Part shown: positions 15,123 to 22,999 of the stretch, one piece after another
Position numbering within the stretch: the first letter of the stretch is position 1
Layout: every line of letters begins with the position of its first letter
Assembly (NCBI GenBank): GCA_035528905.1
Contig: DATKXU010000098.1
Span: forward strand, 1 to 31,692
Reading direction: 5' to 3'
DNA length: 31,692 bases
DNA from: DATKXU01 sp035528905
Lineage (GTDB): Bacteria > Armatimonadota > UBA5829 > DTJY01
Program-made: the position numbers and the translations under genes
Notes under the pieces: generated by a model
What the model was told of the DNA's origin: nothing
Seen by the model: the letters and a program-made list of their open reading frames with translations, nothing else
The model's database searches: none

Positions 15123-16430
15123 TTGAAAAACACTCTGGCGCGGCTCTCGACCTACAAAGTGCTGATCTGCCTGGGTATAGTGTCGGGAGTGGCGGAGCTG
15201 GCCTACGGAATACTGAACCAGTCCGCGATCCCGCCTTACGTGCAGGAATTGGGGCTGACGGCCCATATAGGGATCATCTTCGCGGCGTTCCTCCTGGTTG
15301 AGACAGTCTTCAAGTCTCCGATGGGGTCGCTCGGCGATCGCTTGGGCAGGCGTCCGCTGATTGTCGGTGGTGCGCTCCTCTCGGCGTTCACGGCATTCGG
15401 CATGACGGTTGTGAAGAAGCTCTGGGGGCTGCTGGCTCTCCGGGCATTCGATGGGCTTGCCGCCGCCGCGATCTGGCCTACGATGGTTGCGGCAATGGGA
15501 GGGAGCGTCGGCCCGCAGAGGCGCACGACCGCCATGAGCGTGCTGACAGTCACCTACATCGGCGGCCTGGCCGTTGGGCCGCTCCTGGGCGGCATAGCGA
15601 ACGACGTCACGGATTCGCGCCTCACTTCCTTCTACATCGTCAGCATCCTGTTCCTGCTTACGGCGGCCATTGCGTGCTTCCTGACGCCGCACCGCTCCAG
15701 GGAGGAGACGGAGACCGCCCGCGAGGCCGGCGAGAGGCCCTTCAGGCTTTCGGATATCGCCCTGGGGCTCAAGGCCATCCCGGATATGATGGTTCTGGCC
15801 TTCACCGCTTTCTTTGCGATCGGCCTGCTCATTCCCATAGTGAAGCTATTCGCAATGAACGAGCTGGGGATGAGCGAGACCGGTTACGGCGGGTTGGTGT
15901 TCCCGATTGCGCTCGCGGTGGCGGGGGCCAGCCTGCTGTCCGGCAGGATCGGCGACCGCTGGGGCAAGGCGAGATCGGTCCGCACGGGGCTGCTCATCAG
16001 CGCTGCGGCCATGTGGACGATCACTGTGGTGCGGGGTGTATGGGAACTGGCGACGGCGGGCATGTTCCTGGGCATAGGCTTCGTGCTCGCGATGCCTGCG
16101 TGGCTGGCGCTGGTCTCCGATATGGCGTCGCCGTGGACTCGCGGCGCGGTAATCGGGGCGCTGGGAACGGCCCAGGGAGTTGGTGCGATCCTGGGTGCGA
16201 GCGCGGGATCGTACCTCTACAAGTTGGTGCGCATTGACCTCTGGGGTATTGAGTTCGCCACGGCGAACTCGCATTACTCGCCGTTTGTCGTGAGTGCCGG
16301 CGCGCTGACGACATGCTTCGGCCTTTCTCTGCTCTTTGTAAAGGAAGGCGACCGGCGCCGAATAGGTATGGCGGGCGAGGGCGAAGCGATCGCTTCCAAG
16401 GGTGAATCCGAAAGGTGTAAAGCGCGTTGA
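15123..16430 (+). CDS. Major facilitator superfamily transporter
   Basis: A 435-residue inner-membrane protein with about 12 hydrophobic segments. The MFS signature between helices 2 and 3 is GSLGDRLGRRPLIVGG, with a second copy, GRIGDRWGKARSVRTG, in the C-terminal half. The central loop is charged (HRSREETETAREAGERP). It has a TTG start, with GGAG 6 nt upstream. The stop overlaps the next start by 4 nt (TTGA). With the oxidoreductase before it, this could take up or export a sugar-like compound. The substrate is not identifiable. Confidence 0.85.
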   Translation: MKNTLARLSTYKVLICLGIVSGVAELAYGILNQSAIPPYVQELGLTAHIGIIFAAFLLVETVFKSPMGSLGDRLGRRPLIVGGALLSAFTAFGMTVVKKLWGLLALRAFDGLAAAAIWPTMVAAMGGSVGPQRRTTAMSVLTVTYIGGLAVGPLLGGIANDVTDSRLTSFYIVSILFLLTAAIACFLTPHRSREETETAREAGERPFRLSDIALGLKAIPDMMVLAFTAFFAIGLLIPIVKLFAMNELGMSETGYGGLVFPIALAVAGASLLSGRIGDRWGKARSVRTGLLISAAAMWTITVVRGVWELATAGMFLGIGFVLAMPAWLALVSDMASPWTRGAVIGALGTAQGVGAILGASAGSYLYKLVRIDLWGIEFATANSHYSPFVVSAGALTTCFGLSLLFVKEGDRRRIGMAGEGEAIASKGESERCKAR

Positions 16431-17437
16431 TACAGCCGATACTCTGGCTCATTCTGAGCCTGGGGATCATACTGCTCGGTGCTGAACTGTTCACAAACGG
16501 CATCGAGTGGTTCGGCCGCAGGCTCCAGCTCGCAGAAGGCGCGATCGGAAGCGTGCTCGCCGCCGTCGGGACCGCCATGCCCGAGACGATGATCCCCATC
16601 ATCGCCCTAGTCTTTTCAAAAGAGGCCCAGAGCGATCAAATTGGGATTGGTGCGATCCTGGGCGCCCCGCTCATGCTGAGCACTGTCGCCTTCTTTGTCA
16701 CGGGCGTGGCGGTATTCGGGTTCTCCGCCGCGCGGCGCCGTACGCCGCGTTTGAGCGTTGACCCCGCGATCCTGGGGCGCGACCTGAGGTCGTTTTTCCT
16801 GGTCTATGCTGTGGCGATCGGGGCCGCTTTCCTGCCGGGGAGGCCATACAAGATTCTAGTTGCCGTCTTCCTCGTCGCGGCCTATGTGTACTATGTGCGG
16901 CAGACTTTCCGCTACGCCACCGGTCCGGGGCGCGAGCACGAGCTTGGCCCTCTGCACTTCCACCGGGAGGCGGAGGTTCCGCGCCTGAGGATCATCGTCT
17001 CGCAGGTTTTTGCTTCCTTGGTGCTCATAGTAGGTGGGGCGCATCTGTTTGTGAAGCATCTGTCGCACATCGCCCTGGCAAGCGGTGTCTCCGCGTTCGT
17101 TTTAGCGACTATCATCGCGCCGATCGCCACCGAGCTGCCGGAGAAGTTCAATTCCGTCACGTGGATCCGGCAGCGCAAGGATACGCTGGCCCTGGGGAAT
17201 ATCAGCGGGGCCATGGTCTTCCAGAGCAGCATTCTGCCGGCGATAGGTCTGGTGTTCACTCAATGGGTGCTGGATACTCAGGCTCTTGCGACCGCAATAG
17301 CGGCCCTAGCGGCGTCAATATTCGCGTGGGCTGAATTGACGTGGCGCAAGCGGCTGAGCCCTTACACGCTGCTGGCAGGGATCCTGTTCTACGCGGCGTA
17401 TATCATATATACGTTCAGCCGCAATCCACACGGCTAG
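16427..17437 (+). CDS. Na+/Ca2+ exchanger-type cation antiporter (CaCA superfamily)
   Basis: A 336-residue membrane protein with about ten hydrophobic segments in two repeated halves. The alpha-1 motif is GAELFTNGIEWFGRRLQLAE followed by GSVLAAVGTAMPETMIP. The alpha-2 motif is GGAHLFVKHLSHIALASGVS followed by FVLATIIAPIATELPEKFNS. The paired acidic residues in the PE motifs bind the cation. These repeats define the CaCA family, though specificity (Ca2+, Na+, K+ or Mn2+) is not shown. It starts at TTG 16427, overlapping the MFS stop by 4 nt, so translation is coupled. Confidence 0.87.
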   Translation: MIQPILWLILSLGIILLGAELFTNGIEWFGRRLQLAEGAIGSVLAAVGTAMPETMIPIIALVFSKEAQSDQIGIGAILGAPLMLSTVAFFVTGVAVFGFSAARRRTPRLSVDPAILGRDLRSFFLVYAVAIGAAFLPGRPYKILVAVFLVAAYVYYVRQTFRYATGPGREHELGPLHFHREAEVPRLRIIVSQVFASLVLIVGGAHLFVKHLSHIALASGVSAFVLATIIAPIATELPEKFNSVTWIRQRKDTLALGNISGAMVFQSSILPAIGLVFTQWVLDTQALATAIAALAASIFAWAELTWRKRLSPYTLLAGILFYAAYIIYTFSRNPHG

Positions 17438-17482
17438 TGCAAGTTTCCCGCTGAGCGTGTTGGCACGTCGGGAGGTAGGCGC

Positions 17483-18097
17483 ATGGCTTATTGCAAGTGG
17501 TGCGGAATGGAGAGCTCCGGTCCGGCCAAGTGCTCGTGGTGCGGGCGTGCCATAGCGGCGACCGGGCCACCTAAGCCCGCTCCTTCGATGGCTCGACCGG
17601 CAGCGGAAGTGGTGGAGGAGGTGGAGCAGACGGGGCGCAGGGCTCTGGTGGTATTCTTTGGCTGCTGCGGCGCGATGGTTGTGCTCGCGTGCGTCCTGAT
17701 CTTCTGGCGCTACTCTCTCTACCCTGCGGTCACGATCGGCAGCCTGTTTGTGGCTGGTATCATGCTCGGAGCCTTTGGCGTTGTTCCGCCTTTTGAAGAC
17801 GAATGGGTGGAGCTGGGAGTTCCTCTCCTCTTCTTGCTGATATTCCCGGCGTTCTTTGTCTACCTGGGCTATCTCATCTACGGCCTGGTGACACGCGAAA
17901 TGAACCTTACAGTGGTCTGGCTGTTGAGTGTCTACTTTGCCATGCTGCTAGTCCTTCAGGTGGTGACCATTGTCGCGGCCCCGCCTCGGATCCCCGCGGG
18001 CTTCTACCTGAAGTTCCACGCGGTGGAGTTTCTGGGCCTGGTGGGGATTGGCTTCGGGTGGATTTCGAGTAGTTGGTTCTGTCCCCTGAGCAAGTGA
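17483..18097 (+). CDS. Zinc-ribbon membrane protein, paralogue A
   Basis: A 204-residue protein of no named family. Residues 4-20 form a short zinc ribbon (MAYCKWCGMES, then CSWC). A P/A-rich linker follows, then about four to five membrane segments between residues ~53 and 198. Acidic residues in FEDEWVELGVP lie between the second and third segments. The next gene is a clear paralogue: both have the same start, an FxRY/AWRY turn, PxFE(D/E)xWxExGVPL, LGYxxYGxxT, and a final GWxSxSW. GGAGGT sits 6 nt before the ATG. Function unknown. The cytoplasmic Cys finger on a membrane anchor suggests sensing or scaffolding, which is inference. Confidence 0.75.
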   Translation: MAYCKWCGMESSGPAKCSWCGRAIAATGPPKPAPSMARPAAEVVEEVEQTGRRALVVFFGCCGAMVVLACVLIFWRYSLYPAVTIGSLFVAGIMLGAFGVVPPFEDEWVELGVPLLFLLIFPAFFVYLGYLIYGLVTREMNLTVVWLLSVYFAMLLVLQVVTIVAAPPRIPAGFYLKFHAVEFLGLVGIGFGWISSSWFCPLSK

Positions 18098-18101
18098 GAC
18101 C

Positions 18102-18130
18102 GTTTGCGACCGGGCGGCAGTCGTGCAAAC
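18102..18130 (+). terminator. Weak hairpin after paralogue A
   Basis: GTTTGCGAC (18102-18110) pairs with GTCGTGCAAAC (18120-18130), with a short bulge and a 9-nt loop. TTGCTT follows. The U tract is poor, so termination is only possible. Confidence 0.35.
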
Positions 18131-18350
18131 TTGCTTCGCGCTTGAAGGGATTCTGGTCTACATGGCGTAGAATTTATAATGTAGCCTCTGGCCTGAGACT
18201 TTGATGTTACCATTTGCGGCCAAGGCGGAATAAATGATGTGGCCCGGAGCGATTTCGGCACGCGATCCGCCTCGGTGGGCCGCTGGCGCGAAAGTCCACT
18301 CTTGTGGTTGCGAAATTTGCCAGGCAGGCACGCCCAGCGGAATTCTGTAG

Positions 18351-18356
18351 TATAAT
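18351..18356 (+). promoter_or_regulatory. Possible -10 element for paralogue B
   Basis: A perfect TATAAT 84 nt before the ATG at 18440. No -35 hexamer is seen at 16-18 nt, so an activator would be needed if it is used. Confidence 0.3.
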
Positions 18357-18439
18357 GTATTGTGCGCCAAGCCCTCCGGATGCGCGGCAAGTTGACGGTA
18401 TGGCTCCGTCTGAATGTCTAATTTCTGTGGGGCGCCTAG

Positions 18440-19159
18440 ATGGCCTACTGCAAGTACTGTGGCATGGAAAGCAGAGATCCGGTCAGGTGTGAGTGGTGCA
18501 AGCGGGAGCTCCCGCGGGCGGTACGGCCCACTGCGGCTCCGACTGAGGCGCCGGAGCCGGCTCCTCGGAGGGCTGAGAACGGCGAGCGTGTTTCGCCATT
18601 CGGGCTCTATATCTATGAGGCGTCTCGGTTCGCCCCTTCCCCTGAGGCTTTCCCGTCGGCTTTGGCTGGAGCCGAGGCCAATAGGGCGGAAACGCTGATA
18701 GACTTCTTTGTGTACGCCGGCGCAGTTTTCCTCCTCGGCTCTTCTCTGATCGCCTGGCGCTACGGCAGCCCATATCTCCTGGCCACAATCGCCTGCATGT
18801 TCCTGGCGGGAATCCTGCTCGCGCGGTTCAACGCGGTGCCCGCGTTCGAAGAAGGATGGGAGGAGTTCGGCGTCCCCTTGATGCTCATGCTTGCGGTATT
18901 CTTCCCCATGCTGCTTGTCTTCCTCGGCTATGTCGCTTACGGCGCGATAACCCACCGTACCGACCGCACTGTAGTCCGGCTGTTGAGTCCGCACTTCGTG
19001 GCAGTGCTCACCCTGATGCTGGTAAGTAATGTCGTAGGCCCGGAGGCGGTCCCGATTCGCATGTACGGGCAGTTCCGGGGAGTGGAGCTTCTGAGTCTGT
19101 CGGCGATATTGCTTGGGTGGAGCGCCACTAGTTGGCGGCGACTGCTGAGCGGTGGATAG
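18440..19159 (+). CDS. Zinc-ribbon membrane protein, paralogue B
   Basis: A 239-residue paralogue of the gene 340 nt upstream. The N-terminal zinc ribbon is MAYCKYCGMES, then CEWC (residues 4-20). A linker about 35 residues longer than in A, rich in P, E and A, leads to four or five membrane segments from residue ~92. The shared core is AWRYGSPY, PAFEEGWEEFGVPL, FLGYVAYGAIT and a final GWSATSW. Unlike A it ends in a short basic tail. Its own upstream region suggests separate transcription. It converges on holB with 13 nt between the stops. Function unknown. Confidence 0.75.
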   Translation: MAYCKYCGMESRDPVRCEWCKRELPRAVRPTAAPTEAPEPAPRRAENGERVSPFGLYIYEASRFAPSPEAFPSALAGAEANRAETLIDFFVYAGAVFLLGSSLIAWRYGSPYLLATIACMFLAGILLARFNAVPAFEEGWEEFGVPLMLMLAVFFPMLLVFLGYVAYGAITHRTDRTVVRLLSPHFVAVLTLMLVSNVVGPEAVPIRMYGQFRGVELLSLSAILLGWSATSWRRLLSGG

Positions 19160-19172
19160 CGAGCCTGTCCTC

Positions 19173-20204
19173 CTACGACGAATCGGGCCTGAGGTCGAAG
19201 AACATGTTCTCCAGCGCGAGCTGAGGGGTGATATTGCCTTCCAAGTACCTGCGCGTCTGCATGATTGATCTGATGGCCGCCCGAAGCTTGTCTGCGTTAT
19301 ACCGCTCCGCCAGCGCCTTGAGATACTCCTCGTAGTCTGCATTGATAACCGACGCGCCGCTTCCTCTGACCTTCAGCGCCAGTAGGTCCGCATACCAGGA
19401 GAGGATGTGCTCCAGTATCTGCGTAAGCCCTGCGATGCGAGTGCGCTGGTCGGGATCATCCTTCTTTGGCTGGGCCAGGTCGCGCAGTGCCTCGGCGGTT
19501 CGCATCGCCAGCACGGGCGGCCCTTCCACCCACTGCTTCACCGCCTCCAGCACCACCTGCCTCTCTTCGGCGAACTCCGGGTCGGATGCCATTTTGAACG
19601 CTCTGCCAACCGCGCCTTGGGAGCAGGCTGCGATTACGCGGGCTTCATCCTCCGGCAAATCAAAGCGCCTCCGAAGGACCTCCCCCACCTCCGCAGTTCC
19701 GGCCCGCCGGAATCGGACGATGAGGCACCTGGAGCGTATCGTAGGCAGCAGGGAGTTTGGATTGTTCGAGATGAGGATGAGCACCGCGTATGGCGGCGGC
19801 TCCTCCAGGATTTTGAGAATAGCGTTTTCCGAGCTGGGGTTCAGCGTGTCCGCCTGCTCGATGATGAACACTCTGTACCTGCCCGAGAGCGGCGCGAAGC
19901 TCAGGCTTCTAATCATCTCGTGCATCTGATCAATCTTCGTCTGATCCCCGGCCGGGGAGATGACCTGCACATCCGCATCCGTGCCGGCCTCGATGCGTAT
20001 GCACGAGAGGCATGTGCCGCACGCGTCGCCCTCAGGGCTTCGGTCGGCGCAGTTCAGCGCAGAGGCGAGCGCCAGCGCCGCGCTGGTCTTGCCCGTGCTC
20101 CTCGGGCCGGTGAACAGGTACGCGTGCGCCACCGAGGATCGCTGAATAGACGATCTCAGCGCGCGGACGGCGACCTCCTGCGCTTCAATGTCGCATAGTC
20201 TCAT
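19173..20204 (-). CDS. holB: DNA polymerase III subunit delta'
   Basis: A 343-residue AAA+ clamp-loader subunit. Walker A is GPRSTGKTS at 33-41. The zinc module is C52, C62, C65 and C68. Walker B-like VFIIEQAD lies at 112-119, sensor region LISNN follows, and SRC at 158-160 carries the arginine finger. The intact P-loop and SRC resemble Gram-positive HolB or DnaX more than E. coli delta'. It is unlikely to be DnaX itself because it is short and sits in the conserved tmk-darA-holB order. It is the last gene of the minus-strand operon, 36 nt after darA. Confidence 0.88.
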   Translation of the reverse strand: MRLCDIEAQEVAVRALRSSIQRSSVAHAYLFTGPRSTGKTSAALALASALNCADRSPEGDACGTCLSCIRIEAGTDADVQVISPAGDQTKIDQMHEMIRSLSFAPLSGRYRVFIIEQADTLNPSSENAILKILEEPPPYAVLILISNNPNSLLPTIRSRCLIVRFRRAGTAEVGEVLRRRFDLPEDEARVIAACSQGAVGRAFKMASDPEFAEERQVVLEAVKQWVEGPPVLAMRTAEALRDLAQPKKDDPDQRTRIAGLTQILEHILSWYADLLALKVRGSGASVINADYEEYLKALAERYNADKLRAAIRSIMQTRRYLEGNITPQLALENMFFDLRPDSS

Positions 20205-20240
20205 GTTGTTCGCTCATCGAGAACATCCACCGCTGGACGT

Positions 20241-20570
20241 TCAAAACCGCTCGAATCTTTCTACATCCACGACGAAGATCACGGCTCCGCCGACCAGCAC
20301 CTTGACGGGGCTTGGCATGAATACGCCGATCGGGCCGGCGTCAGGGGGGATGAAGTTCGCATACTGCTCTCTGGTTTTGCAGCTCTCCTTGATCGCGCCG
20401 ATGAGCTCGTCGAGCCGCTTGTCCTCCACGCCGATCAGGAAGGTGACGTTCCCCTCGCGGAGGAAGCCGCCTGTGCTTGCCAGCTTCGTAAACTTGAAGT
20501 TCGACCGGAGCAGCGCGTCAGAGATCCGGTGCTTATCCCGGTCGTGGATGACGGTGATTATGAGCTTCAT
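20241..20570 (-). CDS. darA: Cyclic-di-AMP receptor DarA/PstA-like protein
   Basis: A 109-residue PII-like protein. It starts MKLIITVIHDRDKHRISDAL, has the STGGFLREGNVTFLIGVED segment that forms the nucleotide site, and ends VGGAVIFVVDVERFERF, as in the family (Pfam PF06153, DUF970). Family members are trimeric receptors for c-di-AMP whose downstream target is not well known. GGAGG lies 7 nt before the ATG. The position between tmk and holB is the same as in Firmicutes, which supports the call. It implies the organism makes c-di-AMP, though no cyclase is in the window. Confidence 0.92.
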   Translation of the reverse strand: MKLIITVIHDRDKHRISDALLRSNFKFTKLASTGGFLREGNVTFLIGVEDKRLDELIGAIKESCKTREQYANFIPPDAGPIGVFMPSPVKVLVGGAVIFVVDVERFERF

Positions 20571-20594
20571 CTTGTGCCTCCGGTCGCGCGGTGG

Positions 20595-21227
20595 TCATAG
20601 CGTGATCTCCAGTTTCTCGCCAGCGTGCCGCAAGATCTCTCGCTGGACGGCCTCTAAGCCCCCCGATGCATCAATGACGACGATCCGGTCTGGGCTAAGC
20701 CTGGCTTCTTCCAGAAAGCCCCGCCGGACGCGTTGATGATATTCTATGGCCTTTCGCTCCATCCGGTTCCACTGGTCCTGGCGCCGAAGGCCGGTTTCCA
20801 CGGGGATGTCCAGCAGCAGCGTCAGGTCAGGAGCCAGGCCGCCCGTCGCAAAAGCATTCATGCGGTGAATCAGTTCGAGGTCCAGGCCGCTCCCGTACCC
20901 CTGGTATGCGACCGTCGAGTCTATGTACCGGGCGCAGACCACGGTGAAGCCGGCTTCCAGCGAGGGACGGATCACGCGCTCGGTATGCTGGGCGCGCGCC
21001 GCCAGGTAGAGGAAGAGCTCCGTGCGGTCAACCACCGAATGGTCGGGGCCGTCCAGCAGTATCTTCCTGATTTCCTCGCTGACAGGGTCGCCGCCCGGCT
21101 CTCGGGTCAGCTTGACCTTCAGCCCTAGATTCTCGAGCGCATCAGCAAGCAGCCGGGCCTGCGTTGATTTGCCCGACCCTTCCGGCCCTTCGAGGGTGAT
21201 GAAATAAGGTGGCAATCGCGCCTCCAT
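20595..21227 (-). CDS. tmk: Thymidylate kinase
   Basis: A 210-residue P-loop kinase that makes dTDP from dTMP. Motifs are ITLEGPEGSGKSTQ near residues 9-22, TREPGG, the helix LFLYLAARAQHTERVI, ARYIDSTVAYQGYG and LTLLLDIPVETGLRR with QDQWNRME in the lid. The usual DR(Y/F) motif reads ARY here, with the Arg kept. The ATG at 21227 has GGAG 8 nt upstream and is preferred to a TTG at 21242. The darA gene follows after 24 nt. Confidence 0.93.
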   Translation of the reverse strand: MEARLPPYFITLEGPEGSGKSTQARLLADALENLGLKVKLTREPGGDPVSEEIRKILLDGPDHSVVDRTELFLYLAARAQHTERVIRPSLEAGFTVVCARYIDSTVAYQGYGSGLDLELIHRMNAFATGGLAPDLTLLLDIPVETGLRRQDQWNRMERKAIEYHQRVRRGFLEEARLSPDRIVVIDASGGLEAVQREILRHAGEKLEITL

Positions 21228-21248
21228 TTGCTTACTCCGCAAGCATAG

Positions 21249-21312
21249 TGAAAGGGAGAGAGGGGGAATGGGGGAAAGGGAGACGCCTTATCACCACATC
21301 TCCCATTCTCCC
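21249..21312. repeat. Purine tract and imperfect inverted repeat
   Basis: The + strand from 21249 to 21282 is almost pure purine. GGGGGAATGGGGGA (21262-21275) pairs with TCTCCCATTCTCCC (21299-21312) except at two positions. It fills the gap between the R3H gene and tmk. Confidence 0.5.
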
Positions 21313-21333
21313 GCTCTGCGGGTTCTTGGCGTT

Positions 21334-22863
21334 TCACGGCCTTGAAATCCGCAGCCGACGATACGGCTCCACACCGGTACTTTCGGATACGAGCTTGTTC
21401 TGCGCCGCGAGCTGGTGCTGAAGCCGCCGGACGTAGCTGCTCCGCGGCATCAGCTCGACCGATTCCTCGCCAGCCAGTACCCGCTCGATGGCCTCGTCCG
21501 CCTCACGGAGCGCCAGCTCCTCGTCCTCAAACTCTGAAATCCTGAATATTGATCTTATCACATTCGCGATCTGGGTATAGGTGTTGCTCTTGATGACGTA
21601 GGTGGGAATATCGCGGCCGGTCGCTTCGCGCAGTTTTGTCGGCTCCTTGCGCGCGTGCGCTTTCAGCGTGACGATGACGTCTGCGTCCTTCCAGTCTTTG
21701 GTTATGTAGGCGGGGGCCTTCAGCTCCCGGATGGCTCTCTCCAGCCTGTTTCGGCTCACTCCGTAGGGGAATATACGGATGGTCCGGGGAAGCGGTTTGC
21801 CGGCCGCGCGTGTGGGCCTCGCGAGGCCGGCCTCTTCAAGTGGACGGACGCCCAGATCGGCGTCCTGGACAACCTCTACCTCGCCCTCGGGATTGCGCAC
21901 GCGGATTTCGGGCCTTGGAGGCGTCCCGCGCAGAAGCCGGTCCACGACCCTCGCTACGTCGTGGTGGATCGCCAGCTTGTCAACCTCCATGATCTCGATG
22001 ACTGCCTCGAAGGTCGGCGGCGCCTTCCGCTCCAGGACGGTCTTCTGGGTGCCCCGGCGCTTGGCTTCTTCGTCGCTCAGGGTGACGGCCTGGATGCCGC
22101 CAATCAGGTCGGAGAGCGTGGGGTTCATCAGGAGGTTCTCCAGGGAGTTTCCGTGGGCGGTTGCTATCAACTGGACGCCCCGCTCGGCAATGGTGCGCGC
22201 AGCGAATGCCTCTGCTTCAGTGCCGATCTCGTCAATGACGATGACTTCCGGCATATGGTTCTCGACCGCCTCGATCATCACGGCGTGCTGGAGTTCGGGC
22301 GCTGTGACCTGCATGCGCCGCGCGTGTCCGATTGCCGGGTGAGGGATGTCACCGTCGCCTGCGATCTCGTTCGACGTATCTACGACGACAACCCGCTTCT
22401 TGAACTCCTCGCTCAGCACGCGCGCGACCTCGCGGAGCTTAGTGGTCTTCCCGACGCCGGGTCGCCCCAGGAGAAGGATGCTCTTCCCCGTCTCTACGAC
22501 GTCCCGGATGATGTCAATCGTGCCGTAGACCGCTCTCCCGATTCGGCACGTCAGGCCGACGATCCTTGCCTGGCGATTCCGTATGGCGGAGATTCGGTGG
22601 AGCGTGCGCTCGATCCCCGCGCGGTTGTCCTTGCCGAACTGTCCGACGCGGGATACGACGTAATCTATGTCCTCAGGGGTAACTTCGATGTCGGAGAGCT
22701 CCAACGCCCTGGCCGGAAACCGCGCCTCGGCAGGTCTCCCCAGATCGAGCACTATCTCGAGCAGCTCATCCAGATCGTGCTGCTTTTCCAGGTACTCGCG
22801 TATCGGGGGCGTCAGGACCTCCAGCAGTTGGGCCAGATTGTCCGTGATCTTCTGCTGCCGCAT
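21334..22863 (-). CDS. R3H-domain AAA ATPase (Ycf45/SpoIIIAA-like)
   Basis: A 509-residue protein. An N-terminal region (residues ~1-105) is followed by a P-loop ATPase: LLLGRPGVGKTTKLREVA with Walker A at 133-141, VVVDTSNEIAGDGD, Walker B VIVIDEIGTEAEA from 207, and a QLIATAHGNSLENL segment. This core is shared with SpoIIIAA and chloroplast Ycf45. A linker and a KH-like region lead to a C-terminal R3H motif (SSYVRRLQHQLAAQNKL, then RRLRI) that binds single-stranded nucleic acid. Cellular role unknown. The ATG at 22863 has GGAG 6 nt upstream; the longer frame enters the repeat region. Part of the rsmE-to-holB unit. Confidence 0.88.
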   Translation of the reverse strand: MRQQKITDNLAQLLEVLTPPIREYLEKQHDLDELLEIVLDLGRPAEARFPARALELSDIEVTPEDIDYVVSRVGQFGKDNRAGIERTLHRISAIRNRQARIVGLTCRIGRAVYGTIDIIRDVVETGKSILLLGRPGVGKTTKLREVARVLSEEFKKRVVVVDTSNEIAGDGDIPHPAIGHARRMQVTAPELQHAVMIEAVENHMPEVIVIDEIGTEAEAFAARTIAERGVQLIATAHGNSLENLLMNPTLSDLIGGIQAVTLSDEEAKRRGTQKTVLERKAPPTFEAVIEIMEVDKLAIHHDVARVVDRLLRGTPPRPEIRVRNPEGEVEVVQDADLGVRPLEEAGLARPTRAAGKPLPRTIRIFPYGVSRNRLERAIRELKAPAYITKDWKDADVIVTLKAHARKEPTKLREATGRDIPTYVIKSNTYTQIANVIRSIFRISEFEDEELALREADEAIERVLAGEESVELMPRSSYVRRLQHQLAAQNKLVSESTGVEPYRRLRISRP

Positions 22864-22941
22864 AGCCACTCCATTGTACCATAAACTGCATCTATGTTCC
22901 GTCGTGCGGATGAAATTCCTGCGAGGCAGACCGTATACAGT

Positions 22942-22991
22942 AGACAATAGACTTCGGGCCTTTCGGGTCTACGGTCTATAGTCTATTGTCT
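22942..22991. repeat. Inverted repeat between rsmE and the R3H gene
   Basis: AGACAATAGACT (22942-22953) and AGTCTATTGTCT (22980-22991) are perfect 12-bp inverted arms with a 26-nt loop. No T tract follows on the minus strand. It overlaps the 7-bp tandem array and may act as a transcription or mRNA-stability signal. Confidence 0.7.
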
Positions 22992-22994
22992 TCC
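22967..22994. repeat. 7-bp tandem repeat (GTCTANN)
   Basis: Four consecutive heptamers: GTCTACG, GTCTATA, GTCTATT and a diverged GTCTTCC. Inverted copies (NNTAGAC) occur at 22939-22952. This resembles the heptamer-type short tandem repeats found between genes in several phyla. Confidence 0.65.
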
Positions 22995-22999
22995 CCAGG

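Larger units (their letters stand above)
18098..18439. other. Intergenic region between the zinc-ribbon paralogues
   Basis: No convincing gene. A hairpin lies at 18102-18130. Two -10-like TATAATGTA sequences occur, at 18175-18183 and 18351-18359, neither with a good -35 at normal spacing. Long reading frames on the minus strand here continue into the next gene and look like GC-driven shadows. Confidence 0.5.

Noticed and set aside
18158..19342. 394-codon minus-strand frame opposite zinc-ribbon paralogue B
   Set aside because: It spans paralogue B and the end of holB in an unlikely frame, with no motifs. The paralogue on + is supported by its duplicate.
21655..22884. 409-codon + strand frame opposite the R3H ATPase gene
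   Set aside because: No recognisable motif. It is the antisense shadow of a conserved gene in GC-rich DNA.
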